NCBI GenBank assembly: GCA_020442065.1
Contig: JAGRKZ010000111.1
Location: forward strand, 1-33,705
DNA length: 33,705 nucleotides
Source of the DNA: Bauldia sp.
GTDB taxonomy: Bacteria > Pseudomonadota > Alphaproteobacteria > Rhizobiales > Kaistiaceae
Direction of reading: 5' to 3'
Position numbers and translations under genes: made by a program. Numbering within the stretch: position 1 is the first letter of the stretch; the number at the start of each line of letters is the position of its first letter. The notes beneath the pieces are model-generated. The model searched no databases and was not told the origin of the DNA. It worked only from the letters and a program-made list of their open reading frames with translations. This document shows positions 24,136 to 33,705 of the stretch, in pieces.

Positions 24136-25935
24136 ATGGCGGTGGACGGGATGACGGACAGCACCACTGCGGGACATCGGCGATCCTCGCCGGAACCACG
24201 CCCCAGCCGACGCGATCTGCTGATCGCCGGTGGCAGCGCCGAGGCGCTCGGCGCGCTGCCCCAGGCTGCGCAAGCCGGAGATGTCGAGGGCGCGGTGAAC
24301 GCGCTCCAATCCTACCCAGCCGCTCGCGACACACCCCTCGATCGGCCCTACAATCTGGTGCTCTTCATCTCCGACGAAGAGGCCTACCATCTGAGGCCGG
24401 TGGAGGATTGGTCCGTTCCCGGCCGCCACGAGCTGGAGCGGCGCGGTACCACATTCCGCAATCACTACATCGGCGCTGCCATGTGCACGCCATCGCGCGG
24501 GGTCATGTTCTCCGGCCAGCCGCCGCAGGTGAACGGTGTCTTCGACCAGATGGAGCTCGGCTACGTGCCGAGTCTTGCGACCGACAAGCCGAGCATGGGG
24601 ACGATCTTCAAGAAGCTCGGCTACGAGACCGCCTATTTCGGCAAGTTTGAGCTTCGCAAGGACATCATCACGCCGAGGACCGACGTCAACTACACCGATG
24701 CGCTCAGGGAATACGGCTTCGACACCTTCGCCCCTGACGGTGACAAGGTGGGGGCGCCTGACCAGGCCTCCGACACCGACACCTACACGGCCGGCGAGGC
24801 CGTTCGATGGCTGCGCACCAATGCCCAGGCGATCAATCAGGCGGGCAAACCGTGGCTGCTCGTCGTCAGCTTCGTGTCGCCCCACGACATCATGTATGCC
24901 GATGCCAACCAGCCGGGAGAGAAGGTGCAGGAGTCCCAGGTCGGGATGCGGATAACACGGCCGCCGGACAACACCCATTTCGCCACTCAGTGGACTTTCC
25001 CCGAGTCGCCAACCCACGCGCAGCCGATGGACCTGCCCGGCAGACCCCGGGCGCAACTCGTCTATCGCATCGGCTGGTCGAACTTCCTCGGGGAAATCCC
25101 GGTGAACGCCACCGCGATGTGGAACACCTATTACAGCTATTACCTCAACCTCATCCGCGACAACGACCGGAACCTCCAGGAGGTGGTCGACACGCTGACG
25201 GCGCTGGACCTTTGGAACTCCACCGTCGTCTTCCGCACGGCGGACCATGGCGAACTCGGCGGCTCGCACGGCGCACTGCGCGGCAAGGGACCGCTCCCCT
25301 ATGAGCAGGAAACCCACGTTCCGGCGGTCATCGTTCACCCCGAGCATCCCGGCGGGAGGAATTGCCACGCCCTCACCAGCCACATTGATCTGGTTCCGAC
25401 CCTCGTCGGTCTGACCAACGTCGACGAGGGCCTCCGCAGGACGTTGGTCGAAGGGCTTCCGGGTCACGACTTCACCAGGCTGCTCGCCGCGCCCGAGGAT
25501 GCGCCGCCCGATGCGGTTCGCGAGGCCGTGCTCTTCAACTACGTGGGCCTGCAGACGGTCGATGCCGTCTACATGACGCGCGTTTGCCGCGATATCGCGG
25601 AAGGCCGGTTTGCTCCGCCATTCAGCGAAGCCATGCCGGACATGACCGGCAAGGGCTTCATCAGCTTCGTCTTCGAAGGGCGCTACAAGTTCGCGCGCTA
25701 CTATGCGCCCGACGACTTCAACACGCCGGATAGCCTCGAGGCGCTGCTGGCGCGCAACGAGATCGAGCTCTTCGACCTCCAGACCGATCCAGAGGAACAA
25801 GTCAACCTCGGTGCCGCTGTGGACGAAAACCGGGACCTGATCCTGCGGATGAATGCGCTCCTGAACCGCCTGGTCGCGAGGGAGGTTGGGGTCAACCACG
25901 GCGAATTCCTCAAGAAAGTCCTCGCCGGCAGCTGA
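24136..25935 (+). CDS. Sulfatase, predicted Tat export
   Basis: A 599-residue type I sulfatase if started at ATG 24136; ATG 24151 and GTG 24112 are alternatives. The N-terminus has a twin-arginine motif, SRRDLL (residues 24-29), and then LLIAGGSAEALGALPQAAQA, a plausible Tat signal. The sulfatase signature CTPSRGVMFSG places the formylglycine cysteine at residue 117. Metal-site residues appear in LFISDEEAYHL (residue 80) and FRTADHGELGGSHG. The last part carries ELFDLQTDPEEQVNLG, the usual C-terminal sulfatase motif. It would hydrolyse a sulfate ester; the substrate is not readable. No formylglycine-generating enzyme or anaerobic maturase gene is present in the window. The gene converges on the Kef-type gene with 9 bases between them. 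Confidence 0.9.
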   Translation: MAVDGMTDSTTAGHRRSSPEPRPSRRDLLIAGGSAEALGALPQAAQAGDVEGAVNALQSYPAARDTPLDRPYNLVLFISDEEAYHLRPVEDWSVPGRHELERRGTTFRNHYIGAAMCTPSRGVMFSGQPPQVNGVFDQMELGYVPSLATDKPSMGTIFKKLGYETAYFGKFELRKDIITPRTDVNYTDALREYGFDTFAPDGDKVGAPDQASDTDTYTAGEAVRWLRTNAQAINQAGKPWLLVVSFVSPHDIMYADANQPGEKVQESQVGMRITRPPDNTHFATQWTFPESPTHAQPMDLPGRPRAQLVYRIGWSNFLGEIPVNATAMWNTYYSYYLNLIRDNDRNLQEVVDTLTALDLWNSTVVFRTADHGELGGSHGALRGKGPLPYEQETHVPAVIVHPEHPGGRNCHALTSHIDLVPTLVGLTNVDEGLRRTLVEGLPGHDFTRLLAAPEDAPPDAVREAVLFNYVGLQTVDAVYMTRVCRDIAEGRFAPPFSEAMPDMTGKGFISFVFEGRYKFARYYAPDDFNTPDSLEALLARNEIELFDLQTDPEEQVNLGAAVDENRDLILRMNALLNRLVAREVGVNHGEFLKKVLAGS

Positions 25936-25944
25936 TTGCCCCGG

Positions 25945-27792
25945 TCAGCGGCCCGCAGCCGACTCCGCCGACTCCGATCCTTCGCCGGCGACCACGGCGG
26001 TTTCCGGCGTGAGTGCCTGGCTTGCGCGCTTCGGCGGCGACAGCGGCGTCGGCGTCGGCTCGCGCTGCTTGGCGACGAGGTCGCGGCCGGCATAGATGCC
26101 CTCGGCCATTTGGAGGGCGAAGCGCTCCTCGTCGCGCTTGCGGACGCCGTCGATGGTTTCCACCGCCTCATCCTCGGGGACGCCGAGGGCGACGAGCGCC
26201 GCCTCGCCGAACCGCATCGCCGATTCGAATGTCTCGCGGATCTGGTAGTCGACGCCGGCATTGAGCAGCCGGATCGAATGGCCGCGGTCGAAGGAGCGGA
26301 CGAGGACCTTGGCGAGCGCGAATTCGGCCTTGAGGATTTCGACGATGCGGTCGGCCTGCTCGGCCTTGTCGACGCAGACGAGGATCGCCTCCGCACTCCC
26401 GGCGCCCGCGGTGCGGAGCACGTCGAGCCGCGTGCCGTCGCCGTAGTAGATCTTGAAGCCGAAGCGTGCGGCGGCGCGGATCATGTCGGTGTCGTTGTCG
26501 ATGATCGAGACGTCGATGCCGCGGGCGAGCAGCGCCTGGCAGGCGACCTGACCGAACCGGCCGAAGCCGATGACCAGCGCCTTGCCGTTGAGATCGCGGG
26601 CCTTTTCGACGCCGTCAAAGTTCTCGCGGTGGGGCAGGAGGCGCGCGATGAGCATCGGGGCGAGCGGTGTCAACGCCATCGACACGATCACGGCGGCGTT
26701 GAGGAGGGCGGTGGTCTCGGACGAGAACACGCCGTTCGCCGCGGCATTGGCGTAGAGCACGAAGCCGAACTCGCCGCCCTGGGCGAGGAGAAGCGCGAGC
26801 CGGACGGCGTCGGCGTGGGTGTTGCGGAAGGCCCGGGCGACGCCATAGATGCCGGCGGCCTTCACCGTCATGAACACGACCACGGTCGCCAGGATCAGCG
26901 GCCAGGACGAGGCGATCACCGCCAGGTCGAGCGACATGCCGACGCCGAGGAAGAACAGGCCGAGCAGCAGGCCGCGAAACGGCTCGATGTCGGCCTCAAG
27001 CTCGTGACGGAAGGTCGACTCGGACAGGAGCACGCCGGCAAGGAACGCCCCCATCGCCATCGACAGCCCGCTCACCTGCATGATCAGCGCGGCGCCAAGA
27101 ACGACCAGCAGCGCCGCCGCAGTCATGACCTCGCGGGCCTGGGTCTCGGCGAGGATGCGGAACAGCGGGTTGAGCAGGAACCGTCCGGCGACGATGACGA
27201 GGGCGACGGCGCCGCCGGCGACGGCGATCTGGAGCAGGCGGTCGTTGGCGGATGCATCCTCGCCGCCGGGGGCGAGAAAGGCGACCACGGCAAGGGCAGG
27301 GACGATCGCGAGGTCCTGGAAGAGCAGGATCGAGAAGATCTTCTGGCCGTGCGGCTCGGAGACCTCGCCGCGCTCCTCGAGGATCTGCATGACGATCGCG
27401 GTCGACGATAGCGAGAGGCCGATCGCCGCCACCACCGCCACCGGCGGGCTGAAGCCGACGGCGATGGCGATGCCCGCAATGAGGGCGACGCAGGCCAGGA
27501 CCTGGGCGAGGCCGAGGCCGAAGATCTCGTGCCGCAGCGCCCACAGCCGGGACGGCTTCAGTTCCAGCCCGATGATGAAGAGCAGCATCACCACGCCGAG
27601 CTCGGCGACGCTGAGCACCGAGCCGGGATCCTTGAACAGGCGGAGGCCGAAGGGCCCGATGGCGATGCCGGCGACCAGGTAGCCGAAGACCGAACCGAGG
27701 CCGAGGCGCTTGAAGATGGGGACGGCAACCACCCCCGCGCCGAGCAGGGCGACGGCCGGGATCAGGTCAACGCCGTGCGATTCGACCGCCAT
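25945..27792 (-). CDS. Kef-type K+/H+ antiporter (CPA2) with RCK domain
   Basis: A 615-residue inner-membrane protein. Residues 1-380 hold about 12 hydrophobic segments of the Na+/H+ exchanger-like domain, with LGYLVAGIAIGPFGL-type text, LLFIIGLELKPSRLWALR and SILLFQDLAIVPALAVVAFL (the conserved QD pair). A RCK/TrkA-N domain follows at residues about 405-525, with the NAD-binding motif ALVIGFGRFGQVACQALLARG. The C-terminus after about residue 570 is low-complexity. KefB/KefC proteins release potassium under electrophile stress, with glutathione control of the RCK domain. No KefF/KefG ancillary protein is adjacent, so control by glutathione is uncertain. Confidence 0.93.
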   Translation of the reverse strand: MAVESHGVDLIPAVALLGAGVVAVPIFKRLGLGSVFGYLVAGIAIGPFGLRLFKDPGSVLSVAELGVVMLLFIIGLELKPSRLWALRHEIFGLGLAQVLACVALIAGIAIAVGFSPPVAVVAAIGLSLSSTAIVMQILEERGEVSEPHGQKIFSILLFQDLAIVPALAVVAFLAPGGEDASANDRLLQIAVAGGAVALVIVAGRFLLNPLFRILAETQAREVMTAAALLVVLGAALIMQVSGLSMAMGAFLAGVLLSESTFRHELEADIEPFRGLLLGLFFLGVGMSLDLAVIASSWPLILATVVVFMTVKAAGIYGVARAFRNTHADAVRLALLLAQGGEFGFVLYANAAANGVFSSETTALLNAAVIVSMALTPLAPMLIARLLPHRENFDGVEKARDLNGKALVIGFGRFGQVACQALLARGIDVSIIDNDTDMIRAAARFGFKIYYGDGTRLDVLRTAGAGSAEAILVCVDKAEQADRIVEILKAEFALAKVLVRSFDRGHSIRLLNAGVDYQIRETFESAMRFGEAALVALGVPEDEAVETIDGVRKRDEERFALQMAEGIYAGRDLVAKQREPTPTPLSPPKRASQALTPETAVVAGEGSESAESAAGR

Positions 27793-27931
27793 CGAAGATG
27801 CCCCATTGGCTGCGAGAACCTAGTAGCCACTCCGAACGCTGTCGAGGAGCGCAACGCTCCGTTGCCGGCCTGGCCTGCGGCCCCACCATCGCAATCCGAG
27901 ACGCTGTCCGGCAGCGGATGGAGGATTGAGC

Positions 27932-29356
27932 CTACGTCGCAGTCCCGCCGACGGTGACCTGGTCGATGCGCAGCGTCGGCTGGCCCACGCCGACCGGCAC
28001 GCCCTGGCCGTTCTTGCCGCAGGTGCCGATACCGGGATCGAGGGCCATGTCGTTGCCCACCATCTTCACCCGGGTGAGGGCGTCGGGGCCGTTGCCGATC
28101 AGCATCGCGCCCTTGATCGCCGGGCCGATCCTGCCGTTCTCGATCCTGTAGGCCTCGGTGCAGGAGAACACGAACTTGCCGCTGGTGATGTCGACCTGGC
28201 CGCCGCCGAAGGCGACGGCATAGATGCCGTCCTTGACCGAGGCGAGGATTTCGCCCGGATCGGACGGGCCGGACAGCATGACGGTATTGGTCATGCGCGG
28301 CATCGGGATGTGGGCATAGGACTGGCGTCGGCCGTTGCCGGTCGGTTTCATCCCCATCAGCCGGGCGTTCTGGCGGTCCTGCATGTAGCCGACGAGGATG
28401 CCGTCCTCGATGAGGGTCGTCGTGCCGGTCGGCGTGCCCTCGTCGTCGACGGTGAGCGAGCCGCGCCGGTTGGGAATGGTGCCGTCGTCGACCACGGTGA
28501 CGCCGGGGGCGGCGACGCGCTGGCCCATCAGTCCGGCGAAGGCGCTCTCCTTCTTGCGGTTGAAGTCGCCCTCGAGGCCATGGCCGACCGCCTCGTGGAG
28601 GAGGATGCCGGGCCAGCCGGGACCGAGCACGACGTCGAAGGTGCCGGCCGGGGCGGGAACCGCATCGAGGTTGACCAGCGCCTGGCGGAGCGCCTCGTCG
28701 ACCGCCGCCTGCCACGACTCGGCGGTGATGAAGCGCTCGAAGCCCTCCCTCCCGCCCATGCCGTGCGAGCCGCTCTCCTGCCGGTCGCCGTCGCCGACCA
28801 CGACCGAGACGTTGACCCGGACGAGCGGGCGCACGTCGCGGACGAGATTGCCGTCGGCGCGCAGGATCTCGACGGTGCTGTGCGAGCCGGCGAGCGAAGC
28901 CGTGACCTGCCGGACGCGCGGGTCCTTCTGCCGGGCATAGGCGTCGATCGCTTCGAGGAGCTTCACCTTCTCGGCAAAGCTCGGCGCCCCGAGCGGGCTC
29001 AGGTCGCCATAGAGCCGGGTATTGGTCCGCTGCGGCGCCTCGGCGTAGCTGCCGGTATGGCCGGTCTTGACCGCCTGAACGGCATCCGCCGCGCGGCGGA
29101 TCGCGGGCTCGGAAATCTCGCCGGAATGGGCATAGCCCGCCGCCTCGCCGGCGACGGCGCGGAGGCCGAAGCCCTGGCTGGTGTCGAAGCTCGCCGACTT
29201 GAGCCGACCGTTGTCGAAGACCAGTCCCTCCGACACCGCATGCTCGAGATAGAGCTCGCCGTCGTCCGCTCCGTTGAGGGCGTCGGCGACCAGCGCCGTG
29301 GCGCGCGCCCGGTCGAGGCCGGCATGGTCGAGGATCGAGTGCGGGCTTTGGGACAT
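27932..29356 (-). CDS. tldD: Metalloprotease TldD
   Basis: A 474-residue protein of usual length. The start at 29356 follows GAGGTGG on the minus strand; the longer frame upstream has no such site. The metal-binding motif HEAVGHGLEGD (HExxxH) lies in WPGILLHEAVGHGLEGDFNR. Other family segments are GLRAVAGEAAGYAHSGE near the N-terminus and MTNTVMLSG, YAVAFGGGQVDITSGKFVF and GNDMALDPGIGTCGKNGQG towards the C-terminus. TldD works with TldE/PmbA as a heterodimer that trims unfolded peptides, such as microcin B17 precursors and CcdA. TldE is not in the window. The position upstream of an IalB-type gene and the cox operon matches many Rhizobiales, here with two extra genes in between. Confidence 0.96.
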   Translation of the reverse strand: MSQSPHSILDHAGLDRARATALVADALNGADDGELYLEHAVSEGLVFDNGRLKSASFDTSQGFGLRAVAGEAAGYAHSGEISEPAIRRAADAVQAVKTGHTGSYAEAPQRTNTRLYGDLSPLGAPSFAEKVKLLEAIDAYARQKDPRVRQVTASLAGSHSTVEILRADGNLVRDVRPLVRVNVSVVVGDGDRQESGSHGMGGREGFERFITAESWQAAVDEALRQALVNLDAVPAPAGTFDVVLGPGWPGILLHEAVGHGLEGDFNRKKESAFAGLMGQRVAAPGVTVVDDGTIPNRRGSLTVDDEGTPTGTTTLIEDGILVGYMQDRQNARLMGMKPTGNGRRQSYAHIPMPRMTNTVMLSGPSDPGEILASVKDGIYAVAFGGGQVDITSGKFVFSCTEAYRIENGRIGPAIKGAMLIGNGPDALTRVKMVGNDMALDPGIGTCGKNGQGVPVGVGQPTLRIDQVTVGGTAT

Positions 29357-29517
29357 CGGGCCACCTCGGGTGCGGTCGGGACAAGCGAACCGCTCATATG
29401 TGGCATTTGGCGGCGGGTTCCAAGAGCGGTGCCGGATGGACACTCGACTGAAAGGCCTCCCTCTGGTTGCAGGTTAACTCGCTCGATAGACTGGCAACGT
29501 GAGAGATGGGGGTTGCG

Positions 29518-30105
29518 ATGGATTGGTCCAGAACGGTCTTTCTGCACATTGGGTGGACCGAAAGATACGACGGTACGGAGGCACCCGAAGGGGGGCACGC
29601 GTACCTTAAGACTGCCGTGGGAGTGGAAGCCGAGAATTTCCTGGATATCGACGGGTGGTGTGAAGGTTACGCCCCGGTTGGTCGTTCGGGCGAAGGCCGA
29701 GGTTCTTCACGCATCCCAAAGGGTACGCGAACCCTGAACATATCAAAATTGGGTGCAGGCCGGCTCGATGGGGCCGTGGAAGGAATTACGGTCGTCTGGA
29801 CAGAGCGGAAGCCGGCCGAGGGACCGGTGATTGTTGGTCTCTACGATAGGGCCACAGTCTTTCGGTCGATGCCTCCTGAATCGCCTGGCACACGGCCTTT
29901 CATTGCCAGAGCACGAGCTCAAGACTGTCGTCTTGTGCCTGCAGTGAGTCGCAACTTTGCTGTCATACACAAACGGAAAGGGTTCCCTGGAATGGCAGCA
30001 GCCTGGTTCCCTGGGGAGCACCAGAACGGAAACGCACGCGATCTTCTGGAGGAAGTGGCCGAGTACCTACCTATCGTCAGGAGGATGGAGCCGGTCAGCG
30101 GCTAA
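29518..30105 (+). CDS. Low-GC gene; resembles the front domain of McrA/HNH endonuclease-type proteins
   Basis: A 195-residue protein. ATG 29518 has GGGGG 6 bases upstream; ATG 29506 would add four residues. The order of motifs is FLHIGWTERYDG, GGHAYLK, AENFLD, GYAPVGR, LNISKLGA, ITVVWTERKPAEGPVIVGLYDRATVFR (given in part) and near the end AAWFPGEHQNGN. From memory this series resembles an N-terminal domain found in HNH/McrA-like and other restriction-type proteins (typically GW...Y.G...GG..Y...NF...GY...RLGA...VVW...VVGWY..A.V.R). No HNH or other nuclease motif follows, so catalysis is not shown. Hand count over 29521-30060 gives about 58% G+C, against about 73% in a sampled tldD row. It is likely a recent arrival. 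Its end overlaps the sulfotransferase gene by 39 bases. Confidence 0.7.
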   Translation: MDWSRTVFLHIGWTERYDGTEAPEGGHAYLKTAVGVEAENFLDIDGWCEGYAPVGRSGEGRGSSRIPKGTRTLNISKLGAGRLDGAVEGITVVWTERKPAEGPVIVGLYDRATVFRSMPPESPGTRPFIARARAQDCRLVPAVSRNFAVIHKRKGFPGMAAAWFPGEHQNGNARDLLEEVAEYLPIVRRMEPVSG

Positions 30106-30846
30106 GCCCTTGGAGGGCTCTAAGACCGGCGAGTTGATCGCTTCCTTCGCCTCGCGGTCGAACTCCATGTAGTCCATCGGCGGCGCTTCGCCGAAACGGT
30201 AGCCGAGGAAGGCAAGGTCCTTGGCGTACCAGTCCTCGACGATGCGGTTCATGCGCGGGTCAAAGAGCTCGGTGTAGGGCACCCGCTCCTTGTGGCGGTT
30301 GCTGCCCCGCGATTCATCGAGGACGATCGGCACGCCGATACGCTCCGAAATGACCGCGAGATGGGCGGCGAGATTCTCGTACCGGCCGATGAAGTCGACC
30401 AGCGGCCGTCCGTCCTCCATGTAGTCGTCGTAGTGACGCGGAAAGCGGTAGTGGCCGAAGGTGAGAAAGCGGGCCTGGAGGATACGGAGGTTGAACCACT
30501 GCCGGAAGGTGAGGGGCTTGCCGGTCAGCCATTCGGGGACGCGCTTGTAGAGCGGCTTGTGCTGAACGCCGGCATAGGCCCAGTAGCGGGAGACGATCTT
30601 CTCCCACGGGTTCCGCTCGATCGCGAACTTGAAATAGGCGTCGAAGGTCTCGCGACCGATCGCATCGCGGATCTGCTGCGCGCTGAAGTGGCGCTGGAAG
30701 CCCTCGTGGTTGCGCCCGGTGCCTTGGCCGGCCGGGGTAACGATGTCGTCCCTACCGCAATGGGGGGAGAGCGCCGCGGTGAGGCTGCGCCCGGCCGTGC
30801 GACCGAGATGGACGAAGATGAACCGGTGCTTGTGCGAGACGATCAT
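30067..30846 (-). CDS. Sulfotransferase family protein
   Basis: A 259-residue protein of the sulfotransferase-2 type. The N-terminal 5'-phosphosulfate loop reads FVHLGRTAGRSLTAAL, with Arg replacing the common Lys-Thr-Gly-Gly spelling (IPKTGGTS). The 3'-phosphate site is FAIERNPWEKIVSRYWAY near residues 75-92, matching the F..VRNP..R..S.Y pattern. The family moves sulfate from PAPS to a sugar or other hydroxyl group. It is probably cytosolic or membrane-associated; no signal peptide is seen. The acceptor is unknown. Its last 13 codons overlap the convergent low-GC gene, so the C-terminus may have been altered by arrival of that gene. A sulfatase is encoded 5 kb away, but no functional link is shown. 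Confidence 0.85.
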   Translation of the reverse strand: MIVSHKHRFIFVHLGRTAGRSLTAALSPHCGRDDIVTPAGQGTGRNHEGFQRHFSAQQIRDAIGRETFDAYFKFAIERNPWEKIVSRYWAYAGVQHKPLYKRVPEWLTGKPLTFRQWFNLRILQARFLTFGHYRFPRHYDDYMEDGRPLVDFIGRYENLAAHLAVISERIGVPIVLDESRGSNRHKERVPYTELFDPRMNRIVEDWYAKDLAFLGYRFGEAPPMDYMEFDREAKEAINSPVLEPSKGLAADRLHPPDDR

Positions 30847-30918
30847 GGATGACGGGCACGGGACTAGGGACCGTCATCCATAGCAGATCGGCGTCGGCCC
30901 GCTACCGGCCGGTGGTGC

Positions 30919-31860
30919 CTACGGCAGCGACGTGAAACCGTCGCTGAAGCCGGCGAGCGAAATCGGGATGCCGATGCCCTCCTCCGGCGTCTGGAAGATG
31001 ATGAAGGTGGCCGTCTTGCCCTTCTCGAGCTGGCCGAGGAGCTGATCCTCGAGGATCACCTCGGCGACGCAACCATTGGGCAAGCAGCGCACGAAGCCGG
31101 CGCGCCCGATGTCGGTGTCGTCGATCTTGAGGCCGAGCCCGGAGGGCAGCAGGACGCCGAGCGGGGCGAGGATGCGCATGATCCGCGCCTTCTGGTCCGC
31201 CGTCTTGAGGACGATGACCGTGAGGCCGACATTTTCGCGGTCCTCGGCGGTGACGAACTGCATGAGCACGCACTGCTCTTCCTGGGCGCCGGCCGGCGTA
31301 TCGCAGCGGACCTGCCAGGCATCGTGGACCGAGCGAACCGGCGGCTCGCCCTGGGCCGGCGGGGCGATCGAGACCACCGCGTCCGGCACCGCCGGATTGG
31401 CGGCGGTATCGTCGCCGGCGAGCGACGGGCCGGTCGTCGTGGCTTCGACCGAGCGGATGGCCGTATCGCCGGGTGGCGGGGGGATGGCAGCGTCGGATGC
31501 GGCGTCGGATGTGGCCGTCGCCGGAGCAACCGTCGGATCCGAGCCGCCCAATATGCCGAGGAAGTAGAGAGCTGCGCCGATCCCGAGCGCGACGATCAGG
31601 ACGGCTGCCACGATTGTGAGGATCGGCACCAGTCGGCTGCGCGGTTCCGGGACCTCGTCCTCGAAACCGGCGTGGGGGTCCTGGTAGTGGCCGTGATCCT
31701 GGCCGTGCTCCGCCTGGGCGTAACCGCCCTGGGCCTCGTCGGCGTAGGTGCCGCCGTAATCCTCGCCACCCTCGTAATACTGGCCCTCATCCCCCTCTTC
31801 GTGGCGGGGTTGTCGGCCACGTTGGTCGTGGCGGCGCCTGTCGTCCAGATCGTTGTACAT
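30919..31860 (-). CDS. Invasion-associated locus B (IalB)-like protein with a single membrane anchor
   Basis: A 313-residue protein started at ATG 31860 (MYNDLDDRRR). Residues 1-75 are low-complexity and rich in Asp, Glu, Gly, Tyr, His and Gln, and would be cytosolic. A membrane helix spans about 77-104 (LVPILTIVAAVLIVALGIGA, then LYFLGIL). A Pro/Ala/Thr linker follows to about residue 175. The IalB-like domain then has WQVRCDTP, QCVLMQFV, VGLTVIVLKTADQKARIMRI-type text, LGVLLPSGLGLKIDD and RCLPNGCVAEVILED. It carries paired cysteines. I recall IalB-type proteins just before cox operons in Rhizobiales. Function is unproved; in Bartonella IalB affects erythrocyte invasion, which need not apply here. 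Confidence 0.85.
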   Translation of the reverse strand: MYNDLDDRRRHDQRGRQPRHEEGDEGQYYEGGEDYGGTYADEAQGGYAQAEHGQDHGHYQDPHAGFEDEVPEPRSRLVPILTIVAAVLIVALGIGAALYFLGILGGSDPTVAPATATSDAASDAAIPPPPGDTAIRSVEATTTGPSLAGDDTAANPAVPDAVVSIAPPAQGEPPVRSVHDAWQVRCDTPAGAQEEQCVLMQFVTAEDRENVGLTVIVLKTADQKARIMRILAPLGVLLPSGLGLKIDDTDIGRAGFVRCLPNGCVAEVILEDQLLGQLEKGKTATFIIFQTPEEGIGIPISLAGFSDGFTSLP

Positions 31861-32187
31861 CCTGGTGTTATCTCTCAAGCCCGGCCCCGGCCGGGACCAT
31901 GTACCGAAGAGCGGCACGACCACGGCGAATCACGTGTTCTTCCATCCTGCACCAATCCAGCCCCTTCGAAAATCCAACGGATTCAGGCCCGAATTAGGGC
32001 GGGATAGCGCGATTTGCCGCATCGGCCACGAACATCCTCCGTTGCGGGCGAAATTCGCTTGTGGTTTGTGTCAACAGACGACTCGACCGGAGCATCGCCG
32101 CGCAGGCGATAGCTGTCGGTCGTTCGGCTGTGTGCTAGGTTTCGTCGCCTGAACACGGACTGCACCCGGCGGGGCAAGGAGGGAAGC
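31861..32187. promoter_or_regulatory. Divergent control region between the IalB-like gene and coxB
   Basis: No gene is seen in these 327 bases. For coxB, GCTAGGTT at 32134-32141 resembles the alphaproteobacterial -10 element, 46 bases before the start, without a clear -35 partner. AAGGAGGG at 32176-32183 is a strong ribosome site that decides the TTG 32188 start. A small dyad GCGAA-A-TTCGC lies at 32048-32058. For the minus-strand gene, GAGAG about 12 bases upstream of 31860 is the only ribosome-like sequence. Confidence 0.45.

Positions 32188-33705
<1,518 letters not shown>

Noticed and set aside
25936-27411. Plus-strand open frame of 491 codons opposite the Kef-type gene
   Set aside because: It mirrors the antiporter codons; the sequence is Asp/Glu/His/Arg-biased without membrane or catalytic motifs.
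27846-27860. Hairpin GGAGCG-CAA-CGCTCC between the Kef-type gene and tldD as a terminator
   Set aside because: The stem is only 6 bp and no T-run follows in the direction of tldD transcription.
27926-29737. Plus-strand open frame of 603 codons opposite tldD
   Set aside because: It is antisense to an intact tldD carrying its HExxxH motif and then runs across the start of the low-GC gene in another frame.

Overview
The window is high-GC DNA (most genes near 70% G+C) from an alphaproteobacterium, most likely of the order Hyphomicrobiales (Rhizobiales). The basis is recalled synteny and families, not a search: a fabI / histidine phosphatase / aroC / ribB cluster, a DUF6101 protein next to an RT0821-type surface protein and pdxH, and tldD followed by an IalB-type protein and the cytochrome aa3 operon (coxB, coxA).

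Layout. 1-4233, plus strand: the 3' end of an enoyl-CoA hydratase-like gene, a membrane protein of unknown function, an HSDL2-like short-chain dehydrogenase, a histone-deacetylase-fold amidohydrolase and xseB. 4234-4688: a gene-free, less GC-rich stretch with two palindromes, where many relatives carry ispA. 4689-12743, plus strand: dxs, an MFS transporter, a copper-delivery set (small Cys protein, PCu(A)C chaperone, SCO protein), tlyA, a TrmA/RlmD-like RNA methyltransferase and a YbhN-type membrane protein. 12754-18517, mainly minus strand: ribB with a decayed RibA half, aroC, a histidine phosphatase, a LysR regulator, a divergent epimerase-like gene broken by an amber codon, and fabI. 18707-21371, plus strand: a small secreted PF03640-type protein, a GlcD/D2HGDH-type FAD oxidase and a DUF6101 protein. 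21381-25935: an RT0821-like envelope protein divergent from pdxH, then an AraC regulator, a periplasmic PEBP-like protein, a diverged scrap of a second pdxH 3' end, and a Tat-type sulfatase. 25945-31860: a Kef-type antiporter and tldD (minus), a low-GC gene (plus) that resembles the front domain of McrA/HNH proteins, a sulfotransferase and an IalB-like protein (minus). 31861-33705: the cox promoter region, coxB and the start of coxA.

How the genes work together. The core content is housekeeping: isoprenoid precursor synthesis (dxs), rRNA modification (tlyA and its neighbour), riboflavin, aromatic and B6 synthesis (ribB, aroC, pdxH), fatty acid elongation (fabI) and respiration (cox). The copper genes at 7975-9531 probably serve the CuA site of the CoxB encoded at 32188. 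Accessory material sits at a few joints: 4234-4688, the LysR/epimerase pair, the AraC/PEBP/sulfatase stretch behind pdxH, and the low-GC gene at 29518.

I found no tRNA, rRNA, CRISPR array, insertion sequence or prophage. No obvious new multi-gene system is visible. The strongest leads are the low-GC McrA-head-like gene, the pdxH 3' remnant, the amber-interrupted epimerase gene, the palindromic region before dxs and a putative leaderless leader peptide overlapping tlyA.
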